Below are positions 16,640 through 25,301 of a stretch of 63,656 bases of DNA, piece after piece; positions within the stretch are counted from its first letter, which is position 1; the number at the start of each line of letters is the position of its first letter. This stretch comes from an uncultured Eubacterium sp. (lineage in GTDB: Bacteria > Bacillota > Clostridia > Lachnospirales > Lachnospiraceae), in contig CAJTZX010000016.1 in NCBI GenBank assembly GCA_910584345.1, positions 1 through 63,656 of the forward strand, written 5' to 3'. Made by a program: the position numbers and the translations under genes. The notes beneath the pieces are model-generated. The model worked only from the letters and a program-made list of their open reading frames with translations. It did not search any database and was not told the origin of the DNA.

Positions 16640-18127
16640 CTATACATGCAAAAATCTTTTTACTACATCTTTCATTTCACTTACTTCACATTCCGTCTGA
16701 TGCAGTACTTTAGCCGTCCGGATCTCTTCTATCGCCTTAGGTATCTTTACATTTGCTATTTTACTTAATTCATCTGCCAGTTCAAAATCACTTTTCGAGT
16801 CATATGACTCATCAATCGCATTCATGACGCTTCTCGTAAATTTAAACGGACTCGCGGTAGACGCAACAACCGTCTTTGTCTGATCTCCTGTTTGCGTCTG
16901 ATACTTCTGATACACGGCTGCCGCAACTGCCGTATGGGTATCCAGTACATATCCCGTCTTTTTATATAATTCGCGTATCGTCCTGGCCGTTTCCTGCTCA
17001 CTTGCATAATTTCCATAAAAATCTTTCAGTCTAGCTTTCATCTCGGCCGTAATCTCATATACACCCTCAGAAGTTAACTGTTTCATCAGCGCAGCATTTT
17101 TTTGTGCATCATTCCCTGCAATGCGGTAAATGAGACGTTCCAGATTACTGGAAATCAAAATATCCATAGATGGAGACGAAGTAAGCATAAATTCACGGTT
17201 TTTATCGTATTTGCCAGTCTCAAAAAAATCATACAGCACTTTATTTTCATTGGAAGCACAGATCAGCTTTGCAATCGGAACTCCCATATTCTTTGCATAA
17301 TAAGCTGCCAGAATATTCCCAAAATTGCCCGTTGGAACGACCACATTGATGCTTTCTCCGTCCTGAATCTCTCCTTTTGCAAGTAATCTTGCATAAGCGT
17401 AAACATAATAAACGATCTGTGGAACAAGACGGCCGATATTGATCGAATTTGCAGAGGAAAACTGATAACCATGTTCTGCCAGTTCTTTCTCAAGCGCCTG
17501 ATCGGCAAACATCTGCTTAACCCCCGTCTGTGCTTCATCAAAATTACCATGGATGCCTACGACATGCGTATTTTCACCCTTTTGTGTAATCATCTGCTTT
17601 TCCTGAATCGGGCTTACGCCGTTTTTTGGATAAAAAACGATAATCTTTGTTCCTTTTACATCTGCAAATCCTGCTAAGGCAGCCTTCCCGGTATCCCCTG
17701 AAGTCGCCGTTAAAATAACAATCTCATTTTGTACCTGGTTTTTCTTTGCAGCAGTCGTTAAAAGATGCGGCAAAATCGATAATGCCATATCTTTAAACGC
17801 AATCGTCGCACCATGGAATAATTCTAAGTAATAAACTCCGTCTGCCTGCACAAGCGGAGCAATCTGTTCCGTATCAAATTTGCTGTCATAGGCAGCCCGA
17901 ATGCAGCTTTTTAACTCCTCCTGCGTAAAATCCGTCAAAAATTGCTTCATCACCGCATATGCTGTTTCCTGATACGTCATATTTGACAGCTCTGAAAAGC
18001 TGACATCCAATACTGGAATCTGATCCGGCACAAACAGTCCGCCGTCTTCTGATAAACCTTTTAAAATAGCCTGGGAAGCAGTAACTTTTCTACTTGCATC
18101 TCTTGTGCTTGAATACATGATATTCAT
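16640..18127 (-). CDS. thrC: Threonine synthase
   Basis: This PLP enzyme converts O-phosphohomoserine to threonine, the last step of threonine synthesis. At 495 residues it belongs to the longer ThrC class. Visible features are the N-terminal YSSTRDASRKVTASQAILKG, the PLP lysine in HGATIAFKDMAL, the phosphate-binding ATSGDTGKAALAGFADVKG, and NSINIGRLVPQIVYYVYA. The first ATG follows AAAGGAAT and is preferred; an in-frame ATG three codons later is less well spaced. It is monocistronic, ending at a terminator shared with the convergent CheX-like gene. No thrB or hom lies nearby. Confidence 0.93.
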   Translation of the reverse strand: MNIMYSSTRDASRKVTASQAILKGLSEDGGLFVPDQIPVLDVSFSELSNMTYQETAYAVMKQFLTDFTQEELKSCIRAAYDSKFDTEQIAPLVQADGVYYLELFHGATIAFKDMALSILPHLLTTAAKKNQVQNEIVILTATSGDTGKAALAGFADVKGTKIIVFYPKNGVSPIQEKQMITQKGENTHVVGIHGNFDEAQTGVKQMFADQALEKELAEHGYQFSSANSINIGRLVPQIVYYVYAYARLLAKGEIQDGESINVVVPTGNFGNILAAYYAKNMGVPIAKLICASNENKVLYDFFETGKYDKNREFMLTSSPSMDILISSNLERLIYRIAGNDAQKNAALMKQLTSEGVYEITAEMKARLKDFYGNYASEQETARTIRELYKKTGYVLDTHTAVAAAVYQKYQTQTGDQTKTVVASTASPFKFTRSVMNAIDESYDSKSDFELADELSKIANVKIPKAIEEIRTAKVLHQTECEVSEMKDVVKRFLHV

Positions 18128-18287
18128 TCTTTTATTCCTTTCATTTTATAGTTCTCTTACTTCTATTTATGATACAATCCTTCTATCTATTATAAGCAAG
18201 ATTCTGATTTTGACAAGAGCTAATATACATATTATAATAAAAACAATGTTACGATAAGTAATCTTTTAGTTTACATAAGGAGTTATT

Positions 18288-19124
18288 ATGTTAACAGGAG
18301 TTTTTCAAGCAAGAAAAAAGGATGGCAGCATTTATTATCGCGCCAATATCACATACCGCAGCAAACATATCAGTCTTGGAAGTTTTCCATTAGAAACAGC
18401 AGCGCATCAGGCTTATTTGGAAGCAGATTGTTTGCTGCAGGATGACAGCATCCGAATTGACCAGATACAATTTTCCGATTATTTACTAAAACATGAAAAA
18501 ATTGTTACATTGCTAAATTTTCGTGACAACCACATCTACATAAAAAACCCCATTTATATGTTCCGTTCTTATTTTCATTATTATTTAACACCGGACGAGA
18601 TCTATAAGTTTGATATTGACGATTTGTTTTATTTTTCTGAACATAAGCTGTTAAAAAGAGGCGGCCATTTATACGTAAATGACTATGGGATGCAGGTAAC
18701 TGTGCTTTCGCGGTATGGTATACGCAATTTTGCCGTAGCTGGAAAAGATTATCTGTTCGCCAATCAGGATCCGTATGACCTTCGTTATGAAAACGTCATC
18801 AATATCAATCCGTTTCATGGTGTGCGACGTTTGAATCAAAACGGCATTATTTCTTATCATACAGCTATCCATATTCGCGGCGATTACCAAATCGGTGTTT
18901 ATGATACTTTGTATGAAGCAGCAATTGCTTATAATAAAGCGGCTGACCTGGCACGCCAGCATGGCATTGCTAAAAATTTTCCTACGAATTTTATTACGGA
19001 ACTGTCAGCTAAAGAATATGCCCAGGCATATACGGAAATAACAATTTCCGAAAAGTATAAAAAATATGTAAAACAGCTAAAAGAATGTAATCGTTCATGC
19101 GAAAAACCTGTTACAAAATCTTAG
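18288..19124 (+). CDS. AP2-domain protein with two AP2-like repeats
   Basis: The 278-residue product starts with an AP2/ERF-like unit (residues 4-47: FQARKKDGSIYYRANITYRS then ISLGSFPLETAAHQAY). It ends with a second one (about 178-236: GVRRLNQNGIISYHTAIHIR then YDTLYEAAIAYNKAADLA). The GVxx-dGxxxarI...LGsFxTxxeAAxAYn pattern is the AP2 fold, known from plant regulators and from bacterial and phage homing endonucleases. The middle (about 85-172) resembles the HNH-nuclease neighbourhood (DPYDLRYENVININ), but I see no clear HNH catalytic histidines. It may be a DNA-binding regulator derived from a homing endonuclease. It is monocistronic, with AAGGAG before the ATG. Confidence 0.68.
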   Translation: MLTGVFQARKKDGSIYYRANITYRSKHISLGSFPLETAAHQAYLEADCLLQDDSIRIDQIQFSDYLLKHEKIVTLLNFRDNHIYIKNPIYMFRSYFHYYLTPDEIYKFDIDDLFYFSEHKLLKRGGHLYVNDYGMQVTVLSRYGIRNFAVAGKDYLFANQDPYDLRYENVININPFHGVRRLNQNGIISYHTAIHIRGDYQIGVYDTLYEAAIAYNKAADLARQHGIAKNFPTNFITELSAKEYAQAYTEITISEKYKKYVKQLKECNRSCEKPVTKS

Positions 19125-19125
19125 T

Positions 19126-19161
19126 AAAAAAGGAACAGCCCCAATAGCTGTCCCTTTTTTA
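19126..19161 (+). terminator. Terminator after the AP2-domain gene
   Basis: AAAAAGGAACAGC pairs with GCTGTCCCTTTTTT around CCCAATA, and the stem ends in a T-run two bases past the stop codon. Confidence 0.85.
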
Positions 19162-19200
19162 CTATGAATATAAACGATATGTCATTTATTTAAGATTTCA

Positions 19201-19701
19201 TCAACGATCCGTTTCATTTTTTTGATTAATATAGTTTACCAAGCCTTCCGCTTCAATAATTTTTTGCATAAACTCCGGAAATGCCTGTCCCTGAAACTGT
19301 GTGCCTTTCGTTTTGTTATAGATCATGCCGCTGTCAAAGTCTACCTCAACTTCATCCCCTGCGGAAACGCCTTTGGATGCCTGTGGACATTCAATAATCG
19401 GAAGGCCGATATTAATCGCATTTCTATAAAAAATACGCGCAAATGTCTCCGCAATGACACAGCTCACACCCGAAGCCTTAATTGCCAGCGGTGCATGTTC
19501 TCTGGAAGAACCACAGCCAAAATTTTTATCAGCGACAATGATATCTCCTTTCTGCACGTTCTTTACAAATTCTGTATCAATATCTTCCATACAATGTAAT
19601 GCAAGTTCCTTTGGGTCAGATGAATTTAAATATCTGGCCGGAATAATTACGTCTGTATCTACATTATCACCATATTTAAACACATGGCCGTTTGCTTTCA
19701 T
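19201..19701 (-). CDS. leuD: 3-Isopropylmalate dehydratase small subunit
   Basis: LeuD is the swivelling subunit of isopropylmalate isomerase, which converts 2- to 3-isopropylmalate in leucine synthesis. The 166-residue length and the motifs YGDNVDTDVIIPARYLN, DKNFGCGSSREHAPLAIKAS and FYRNAINIGLP fit the short archaeal/clostridial LeuD type. The gene begins 12 bases after leuC on the same strand, with GGAGGAG between them, so the two subunits are co-translated. Small subunits of related hydro-lyases (homoaconitase, dimethylmalate dehydratase) share this fold, so substrate is assigned from pairing and similarity. No leuA or leuB lies in the window. Confidence 0.9.
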   Translation of the reverse strand: MKANGHVFKYGDNVDTDVIIPARYLNSSDPKELALHCMEDIDTEFVKNVQKGDIIVADKNFGCGSSREHAPLAIKASGVSCVIAETFARIFYRNAINIGLPIIECPQASKGVSAGDEVEVDFDSGMIYNKTKGTQFQGQAFPEFMQKIIEAEGLVNYINQKNETDR

Positions 19702-19713
19702 TCCATTCTCCTC

Positions 19714-20970
19714 CTACTCATTTGGTCCTGATAACTTGCCTGTAACAGCGCTTGCAGCTGCAACTGCCGGACTTGCCAGATAGATTTCAGATTCTACATG
19801 TCCCATACGTCCGACAAAGTTGCGGTTTGTCGTAGAAACGCACCGCTCTCCTTCAGCAAGAATTCCCATATAACCGCCTAAACATGGCCCGCAGGTAGGC
19901 GTACTTACAATTGCGCCGGCTTCGATAAATATTTTCAGAAGTCCTTCTTCCATTGCATCCAGATAAATTTGCTGAGTCGCCGGAATAACAATGGCACGAA
20001 CACCATCTGCTACCTTTTTCCCCTTTAAAATCTCTGCTGCGCATCGTAAATCATCTAAACGTCCATTCGTACAAGATCCGATAACTACCTGATCGATCTT
20101 AATCTCCCCTACTTCATCAATCGTTTTCGTATTTTCTGGAAGATGCGGGAATGCAACCGTAGATTTCAAAGTATTAAGGTCAATCACAATTTCCCGCTCA
20201 TACACTGCATCCGCATCAGCTTCGTATATCTGATATGGACGTTTGGAATGCTCCTTCATGTATGCTTCTGCCAGTTCATCTACCGGAAAAATACCATTTT
20301 TGGCACCAGCTTCAATCGCCATATTTGCAATGGTAAAACGGTCATCCATCGTAAGATTTGCAATGCCATCTCCCGTAAACTCAAGAGACTGATATAATGC
20401 GCCATCCACTCCGATTTCGCCGATCAAATGCAAAATCAAATCTTTTCCGCTGACAAATATATTCGGTTTTCCTGTCACAACTACTTTAATTGCAGACGGC
20501 ACCTTAAACCACGCCTTGCCGGTTGCCATGCCTGCAGCCATATCGGTACTGCCTACTCCGGTAGAAAACGCACCTAACGCCCCATATGTACACGTATGGG
20601 AATCTGCTCCGATAATCACATCTCCGGCTACCGTCAGCCCTTTTTCTGGCAACAGCGCATGTTCAATCCCCATCTGTCCTACATCAAAATAATTGGTAAT
20701 CTCATGCTTACACGCAAACTCTCTCACACATTTACAGTGCTGCGCAGACTTAATGTCCTTATTCGGTACAAAGTGATCCATAACTAGCGCAATTTTATCT
20801 TTGTGGAAAACACCATCCACATTCATTTTCTCAATCTCATGGATTGCGACAGGCGATGTAATATCGTTTCCTAATACAAGATCCAAATCTGCCTCAATCA
20901 ATTGGCCTGCCGTAACGGAATCCAATCCGGCGTGAGCAGCCAATATTTTCTGGGTCATTGTCATACCCAT
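19714..20970 (-). CDS. leuC: 3-Isopropylmalate dehydratase large subunit
   Basis: LeuC is the [4Fe-4S] subunit partnering LeuD. The 418 residues include the cluster cysteines in VIGSCTNGRLDDL and in TPTCGPCLGGYMG, plus the substrate-region GADSHTCTYGALGAFSTGVG. The start ATG has AAAGGAGGA eight bases upstream; two further in-frame ATGs follow but are less well placed. It heads a two-gene leuCD operon. The 138-base upstream gap has possible promoter elements near TACACT and TATAAG but no T-box or leader peptide that I can see. The 418-residue form is typical of Clostridia, shorter than the 460-residue proteobacterial enzyme. Confidence 0.93.
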   Translation of the reverse strand: MGMTMTQKILAAHAGLDSVTAGQLIEADLDLVLGNDITSPVAIHEIEKMNVDGVFHKDKIALVMDHFVPNKDIKSAQHCKCVREFACKHEITNYFDVGQMGIEHALLPEKGLTVAGDVIIGADSHTCTYGALGAFSTGVGSTDMAAGMATGKAWFKVPSAIKVVVTGKPNIFVSGKDLILHLIGEIGVDGALYQSLEFTGDGIANLTMDDRFTIANMAIEAGAKNGIFPVDELAEAYMKEHSKRPYQIYEADADAVYEREIVIDLNTLKSTVAFPHLPENTKTIDEVGEIKIDQVVIGSCTNGRLDDLRCAAEILKGKKVADGVRAIVIPATQQIYLDAMEEGLLKIFIEAGAIVSTPTCGPCLGGYMGILAEGERCVSTTNRNFVGRMGHVESEIYLASPAVAAASAVTGKLSGPNE

Positions 20971-21108
20971 GATCTATTCCTCCTTTTTCTCTCCATATTC
21001 TTATACAGTGTAGCATAAAGTCCGAAAGAATGCTAATACATTTTTCCTGTTTTTATTACGATGCGATTGTCAGCACAGTAAATGCGCAGATCTGCCTGAA
21101 CTGTTACT

Positions 21109-22290
21109 TTATTCAGCCTGTTCAATCTGTTCCTGTGTATAATAACCGCTGTCAATAAGCACTTCTTTTAAATTATCCTGATCCACAACATCTGGATTAC
21201 ACAAATATGCCGGAACTGTTAATACATGATTATGATACTGTTCGGTATCATTAATCTCCGGTTCTGTCTCTGCCACAACCGAATCAATCATTGTCACACA
21301 TTTCTGTGCAAGCACGCGTGTATCTTTATAAACAGAAAAGGTCTGTGTCCCATCTAAAATATTCTTGCAGGCTACAGCCTCGCAGTCCTGTCCAGAAATA
21401 ATCGGCCAATTATCAGCAATATATCCGGCCTCCTGTAGCGCTTCTATACAGCCATAGGCAAATCCATCAAACGCTGTTGCACAAATATCCAGCTCCTCAT
21501 CTGTATAATAGCCTGCCAGATAGTTCTTGCACCACTCTTTTGCTGTCTCTTGCGACCATCGAGATATACAGGTATCCTCAAACGATGTCCGGCCGCTTTT
21601 ACATACTAACCTGCCATCATCCAAATACGGCTGCATCACTTCCATAAGCCCTTCATAAATTCTGTGCGAATTATTATCATCTGGACATCCCATAAAAAAT
21701 TCAATCGTCTTATATTCACCATCCGAAAGATCATCCAACCCTGCTTTTTGTGCAATTGTTTTGCCAATCAGTGTGCCTACGCCTTTATTGTCAAAAGATG
21801 CATAATAATATACCGCATCTGTATCCATTAGCAGCCTGTCATAAGAAATCACCGGAATATCCGCGTTCTTTGCATCTTCTGCTACGTCTGTAAGTTCCTT
21901 GGAATCTATTGGCACTACAATCATACAATCTACTTTTTGTTCCACAAAGCTTTGTATCTGCGCGGCCTGCTGCTGCGGATTATCTCCTGCAAACTGAATC
22001 TCAACTTCATAACCTTTTGCTTCCAGTTCTTTTCTCATATTTTCCGAATCATCTATCCAACGCTGTACAGACTGTGTAGGCATAGATATCGCAATCTTTT
22101 TACCTCCGCTTGCTGTGTCATTTGCTTGTGTATCGTCCGCCTTGGAATCTGTTGCCGTATCAGGCTGATCCGATGTGTCATCCGGCGTATTTACAGGGTC
22201 ATTTCCCGTCTTCGTACTGGCAGAACATCCAGACAGCATTGTTGCTAAAATGATTGTGCATAACCATGCACCAAACCGTTTCTTTTTCAT
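21109..22290 (-). CDS. Sugar ABC transporter substrate-binding lipoprotein
   Basis: The N-terminus is a lipoprotein signal (MKKKRFGAWLCTIILATMLS then GCS), placing the lipidated cysteine at about residue 22. A Thr/Asp-rich linker (about 25-62) follows. The body is a periplasmic-binding-protein type I domain, with ISMPTQSVQRWIDDSENMRK, VEQKVDCMIVVPIDSKEL and FDGFAYGCIEALQEAGY. This resembles the ChvE/multiple-monosaccharide-binding family. It would capture sugars such as xylose or galactose outside the membrane. No ATPase or permease gene is adjacent, so it is an orphan that either serves a transporter elsewhere or acts as a sensor partner. The start follows AGGGGGGATAATC. Confidence 0.85.
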   Translation of the reverse strand: MKKKRFGAWLCTIILATMLSGCSASTKTGNDPVNTPDDTSDQPDTATDSKADDTQANDTASGGKKIAISMPTQSVQRWIDDSENMRKELEAKGYEVEIQFAGDNPQQQAAQIQSFVEQKVDCMIVVPIDSKELTDVAEDAKNADIPVISYDRLLMDTDAVYYYASFDNKGVGTLIGKTIAQKAGLDDLSDGEYKTIEFFMGCPDDNNSHRIYEGLMEVMQPYLDDGRLVCKSGRTSFEDTCISRWSQETAKEWCKNYLAGYYTDEELDICATAFDGFAYGCIEALQEAGYIADNWPIISGQDCEAVACKNILDGTQTFSVYKDTRVLAQKCVTMIDSVVAETEPEINDTEQYHNHVLTVPAYLCNPDVVDQDNLKEVLIDSGYYTQEQIEQAE

Positions 22291-22501
22291 GATTATCCCC
22301 CCTCTGGATTTGGATCAGATGTGGTTTTCCTGTTCCAATTTCATCATAGTACGACAGAATGAAAATAGCAAGACTTTTTATCATTTTTATATCGCATATA
22401 TTATATGAACGAAATCAGATAAGGATAAAAACGGATTGTGGATAGCATAATCCGAAGTTCGCTATTATCGTTGACACTATCCGAGGCATGCAACTGCTCC
22501 A

Positions 22502-22990
22502 TCAGCAGGATTTTGATTTGAATTTCTTACTTTTGTCTTCTAATAAACTAAAATCATTGCATCTTTTTGCCAGTGCTGTTGTATTACCTTTCCTTATTTT
22601 ATGTTTATAAACTTCTGCTGCATTTTTCATTATCTTATCCTGTAGTTTTCTGATAATACGGTATTCTGACATCAAAAGCTTCCGATGTTGAGGATTTTTC
22701 GCCGTCGGAATATCAACATATGTATATTCACCATCAGGAACTGGAAACATATTGTTCAAATTTATTACCGCATAATCGCCTATTTTTATAAAATCCAATC
22801 CATTTTTCATTTTTTTGTGCTTAGTTTTAAAAGAAGACAATGGCGCAAAATAATTCATGCCATTTACAATTAGAACGATGCCAATATATTTCCTCTCATT
22901 GTGCTGTCCGGGCTGTTTGTTTTGAAACAAATGCGGCGCATGGAGAACTAAGAAATCAATATATTGGGGATTAACCTCATATATTTTATT
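22502..22990 (-). CDS. Type III toxin, ToxN/AbiQ-like endoribonuclease
   Basis: The body (KIYEVNPQYIDFLVLHAP, then KYIGIVLIVNGMNYFAPLSS, then YAVINLNNMFPVPDGEYTYV and CNDFSLLEDKSKKF) matches the ToxN/AbiQ family, including its conserved GIVL and APL-S strands and the C-terminal NFSLLE-like motif. These toxins cut RNA and are held inactive by a small repeat RNA; several abort phage infection. At about 163 residues from Lys-Ile-Tyr it is normal length. The start is a problem. After the terminator and an AGGAG site, the codon where Met is expected is AAT (22988-22990). A TTG nearby (MTIKYM) is in another frame. A lost G in ATGAAAATA would explain this, so the toxin may be start-less or use an unusual codon. 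Confidence 0.8.
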   Translation of the reverse strand, partial: NKIYEVNPQYIDFLVLHAPHLFQNKQPGQHNERKYIGIVLIVNGMNYFAPLSSFKTKHKKMKNGLDFIKIGDYAVINLNNMFPVPDGEYTYVDIPTAKNPQHRKLLMSEYRIIRKLQDKIMKNAAEVYKHKIRKGNTTALAKRCNDFSLLEDKSKKFKSKSC

Positions 22991-23011
22991 GTCAAAATCA
23001 CACTCTCCTGT

Positions 23012-23040
23012 TATAAAAACAGGGACGGAAAATCCGTCCC
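23012..23040 (-). terminator. Attenuating terminator between antitoxin RNA and toxin gene
   Basis: GGGACGG-ATTTT-CCGTCCC followed by TGTTTTT on the minus strand. It lies between the repeat RNA and the toxin body, the position used in type III systems to make excess antitoxin over toxin mRNA. Confidence 0.9.
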
Positions 23041-23049
23041 ATTCATTGT

Positions 23050-23175
23050 TAAATTCGCACTTTGAGCGGCGAAACACTCACTTGTAACTGTCTCGCTTAG
23101 GGCTGAGATATGCCCGCTTATAACTGTCTCTGTTAAAGGTCGAGATATACCTCCTGTTAAGCCAGCGGCATTAAC
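23050..23175 (-). ncRNA. ToxI-like antitoxin RNA with 36-nt tandem repeats
   Basis: Two clear 36-base units (minus strand, 23157-23122 and 23121-23086) share ATATCTC in the middle and end in GAGACAGTT. A third, degenerate unit (23085-23050) follows and a partial unit precedes them. In type III systems each repeat folds into a pseudoknot that binds one toxin molecule. The RNA lies between a promoter at 23183-23210 and the hairpin terminator at 23012-23040, with the ToxN-like gene beyond, which is the canonical order. Repeat sequences of such antitoxins are usually unique to each locus. Confidence 0.8.
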
Positions 23176-23182
23176 TATATAT

Positions 23183-23210
23183 AGTATATGCAATTAATAA
23201 AAAACAGCAA
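23183..23210 (-). promoter_or_regulatory. Promoter of the type III toxin-antitoxin locus
   Basis: TTGCTG (23205-23210) and TATACT (23183-23188) are 16 bases apart on the minus strand, just upstream of the repeat RNA. Confidence 0.7.
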
Positions 23211-23346
23211 CCACTTTTGGAAATTTTTATTTTTTAATGTAACGTTACTTTTAAGAACAGAATAAAAAAATCCCCTACATTGACACCGTAGTCTCCATCC
23301 TTTAAAATAAACTTATGCAAGTACATTCAGAGAGGAGCTTACATAC

Positions 23347-24564
23347 ATGAAGAAGAAAAAAATAATCGGTACCCTTTTAACACTCTGCTTACTGGCAGGT
23401 ATTCCACATACGGTATCAGCGTCATCAGATACTACAGACACCGTCTTGCCACAGGAAATATCCGCTCCGGTATACAGTATTGCCCCTGAGACAACCAAGC
23501 TGTCTGACCAAGCTATTGCGATAAAATGGGATTGTGAAAACGATGCATTTGTAAAAGATTATTATATTATGCGGCGCGCTACAAAAAACAGCGTCGGCAG
23601 AGGAGCTTGGAAAACGATTGCAGAAATAGAATCTTATGGCATAAAAGGCAGCCGGTCTTATTCTTATACGGACAAACTAAAATCCCATGCCCCGCAGCAA
23701 TACGAATACAAAATCTGTATTTTGTCCTCAGACGAGACAATAGATACACGTCAGATAGAATATCAGACGATTACAGATGCATCCGCCGTACTTGGTACAA
23801 ATATAAAAATATGTATCGATCCTGGTCATTTTGGAACACTGAATAACAATTATGATGCTACCGGTAAAGACGGAAACTTTCCTTATTCAGAAGCAGTCTT
23901 TAACCTGGAAACTGCTCATGCGCTGCAAACGGAATTAAAACAAGCTTATGGCATAGACAGCTATCTCACACGAAACGGCGCATCCATTGCTTTAACCTAT
24001 CATGGAAAAACATACAAAAATGAAAATTTAGATCAGAAGAATATCGCTGTGCGTGGTTATATGGCAAAACTGCAAGGATGCGATTTATTTCTTTCCCTGC
24101 ATACAAATTCTACAAGCCGACAGACAAAGCCATGGAGCCAGCCAAAGAGCATTAACAAAGCTTTTGTTTTTGTGAATCAAACGGCACACGCTGACGATAC
24201 AGCCATGACGATTGCAAATGCAATTGGTACAAGCCTGACGGACTACAACCGGGAAGCTGGCATACAAACCGCCGGCTTTATAACACGTGCGAAAAATAAA
24301 GCCGCAAGCTTTTCCACCTTAAAAAACGACTCTGCCAAAACAAACGGTACCGTTATTTACCGCAAAAACAGCTCGGGCAGCGACTATTATGGCGTCCTAC
24401 GCGGCGCAGCTGCAAATGGCGTTCCGGGAATTTTGGTAGAGCATGCATTCCATGTTACTCAAATTGTGAGAAAGCTTGCAGTCCGTTCCACTGATCTTTC
24501 AGAAAACTGGGCTGCATGTGACGCTTATGGAATTGCTCTTGGTTTCGGTTTCCTATCTTCATAA
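23347..24564 (+). CDS. Secreted N-acetylmuramoyl-L-alanine amidase
   Basis: A Sec signal peptide (MKKKKIIGTLLTLCLLAGIP, cleaved near VSA-SS at about residue 26) leads to a fibronectin-III-like segment at about residues 45-140. An Amidase_3 catalytic domain runs from about 155 to the end. The zinc ligands are visible: His in ICIDPGHFG, Glu in SEAVFNLETAHAL and His in LFLSLHTNS, with the catalytic Glu in ILVEHAFH. The enzyme cleaves the bond between muramic acid and L-alanine in peptidoglycan. The 405-residue product starts at an ATG after GAGGAG. It is monocistronic, read away from the toxin-antitoxin locus. Roles in daughter separation or sporulation are possible but not shown. Confidence 0.88.
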   Translation: MKKKKIIGTLLTLCLLAGIPHTVSASSDTTDTVLPQEISAPVYSIAPETTKLSDQAIAIKWDCENDAFVKDYYIMRRATKNSVGRGAWKTIAEIESYGIKGSRSYSYTDKLKSHAPQQYEYKICILSSDETIDTRQIEYQTITDASAVLGTNIKICIDPGHFGTLNNNYDATGKDGNFPYSEAVFNLETAHALQTELKQAYGIDSYLTRNGASIALTYHGKTYKNENLDQKNIAVRGYMAKLQGCDLFLSLHTNSTSRQTKPWSQPKSINKAFVFVNQTAHADDTAMTIANAIGTSLTDYNREAGIQTAGFITRAKNKAASFSTLKNDSAKTNGTVIYRKNSSGSDYYGVLRGAAANGVPGILVEHAFHVTQIVRKLAVRSTDLSENWAACDAYGIALGFGFLSS

Positions 24565-24570
24565 AACAGC

Positions 24571-24604
24571 AAAAACGCCGGACGATACTATCATCCGGCG
24601 TTTC
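24571..24604. terminator. Terminator between convergent genes
   Basis: AAACGCCGGA pairs with TCCGGCGTTT around 11 bases, between the amidase gene and the convergent DUF6033 gene. Confidence 0.85.
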
Positions 24605-24613
24605 TAAAAACTT

Positions 24614-25261
24614 CTAAATACTATAATCTAATCCATATCCATGATTTGTGTGGTCTTCTTCCCGAATCTTAGACCAGTCGATCTTGTTCATTTTCTGAAT
24701 CAGTTCGTCTATGGAAGTTGCTGATACCTGTGTTCTTTTTGAACGAATTGGTATATTCTTCTCAATTCTGGCTCTTTGATTCTCGCTCATCTTCTCCAGA
24801 CTGGCAAAATAAGAGGTAGAACCGTCATTGTTAAATGCAATGCCAATCTTTGTAATATTGCCCTTCTCAGATGTCGGGCCAAAGCCAAACTGTTTGTTGA
24901 TTTGCTCAGACATACGTACAGCGCCCTGAACTTTGTTCATGTATTCTTTTTCATACGTTTTGTCAGCGGCCATTTTTTCCAGTTCTTCTGTTGAAAACAA
25001 CACAGAAAATTCTTTTGTCCCGCGCGAAAGAATTTCTTTTGCATCATCCCCCTTGCCAGCAACCATAAAATCCATATTTTTATAAGTCTTTTTCAGCTTT
25101 TCCAACAAATCCTGTGCTTTGTCCGATAACTTCGGCTGGCTGACACTGTTTTGAGAACTGTTTGTTTTTCTGCCTGAAGCAGCTTTTGTATCGTTGCTTT
25201 TGTTGTTTATCGTACTGCTATAATAGTTATCATAAGCAGCGTAACTATTTACTCCATTCAT
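24614..25261 (-). CDS. DUF6033-family protein
   Basis: The 215-residue product begins MNGVNSYAAYDNYYSSTINN, has a Ser/Asn/Lys-rich linker and then QPKLSDKAQDLLEKLKKTYK with NMDFMVAGKGDDAKEILSRG. I recall this pattern as DUF6033, frequent in Lachnospiraceae genomes. No signal peptide or membrane segment is visible. The function is unknown. The acidic, soluble character and the SDKAQ-type opening resemble proteins found with flagellar genes, but no flagellar genes occur here. The ATG follows a consensus AAGGAGGA. It is transcribed alone between a shared terminator and the SDR gene. Confidence 0.7.
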   Translation of the reverse strand: MNGVNSYAAYDNYYSSTINNKSNDTKAASGRKTNSSQNSVSQPKLSDKAQDLLEKLKKTYKNMDFMVAGKGDDAKEILSRGTKEFSVLFSTEELEKMAADKTYEKEYMNKVQGAVRMSEQINKQFGFGPTSEKGNITKIGIAFNNDGSTSYFASLEKMSENQRARIEKNIPIRSKRTQVSATSIDELIQKMNKIDWSKIREEDHTNHGYGLDYSI

Positions 25262-25301
25262 CTTCTTATCCTCCTTGAAATATAAAAATCAGAATATTAT
25301 T

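Noticed and set aside
22440..22482. Hairpin GGATAG...CTATCC downstream of the toxin gene
   Set aside because: It could be a weak terminator, but the stem is short and the U-run is displaced, so it is not annotated.
23011..23193. 60-codon minus-strand frame over the antitoxin repeats
   Set aside because: It overlaps the repeat RNA and the terminator; its codons follow the repeat period.
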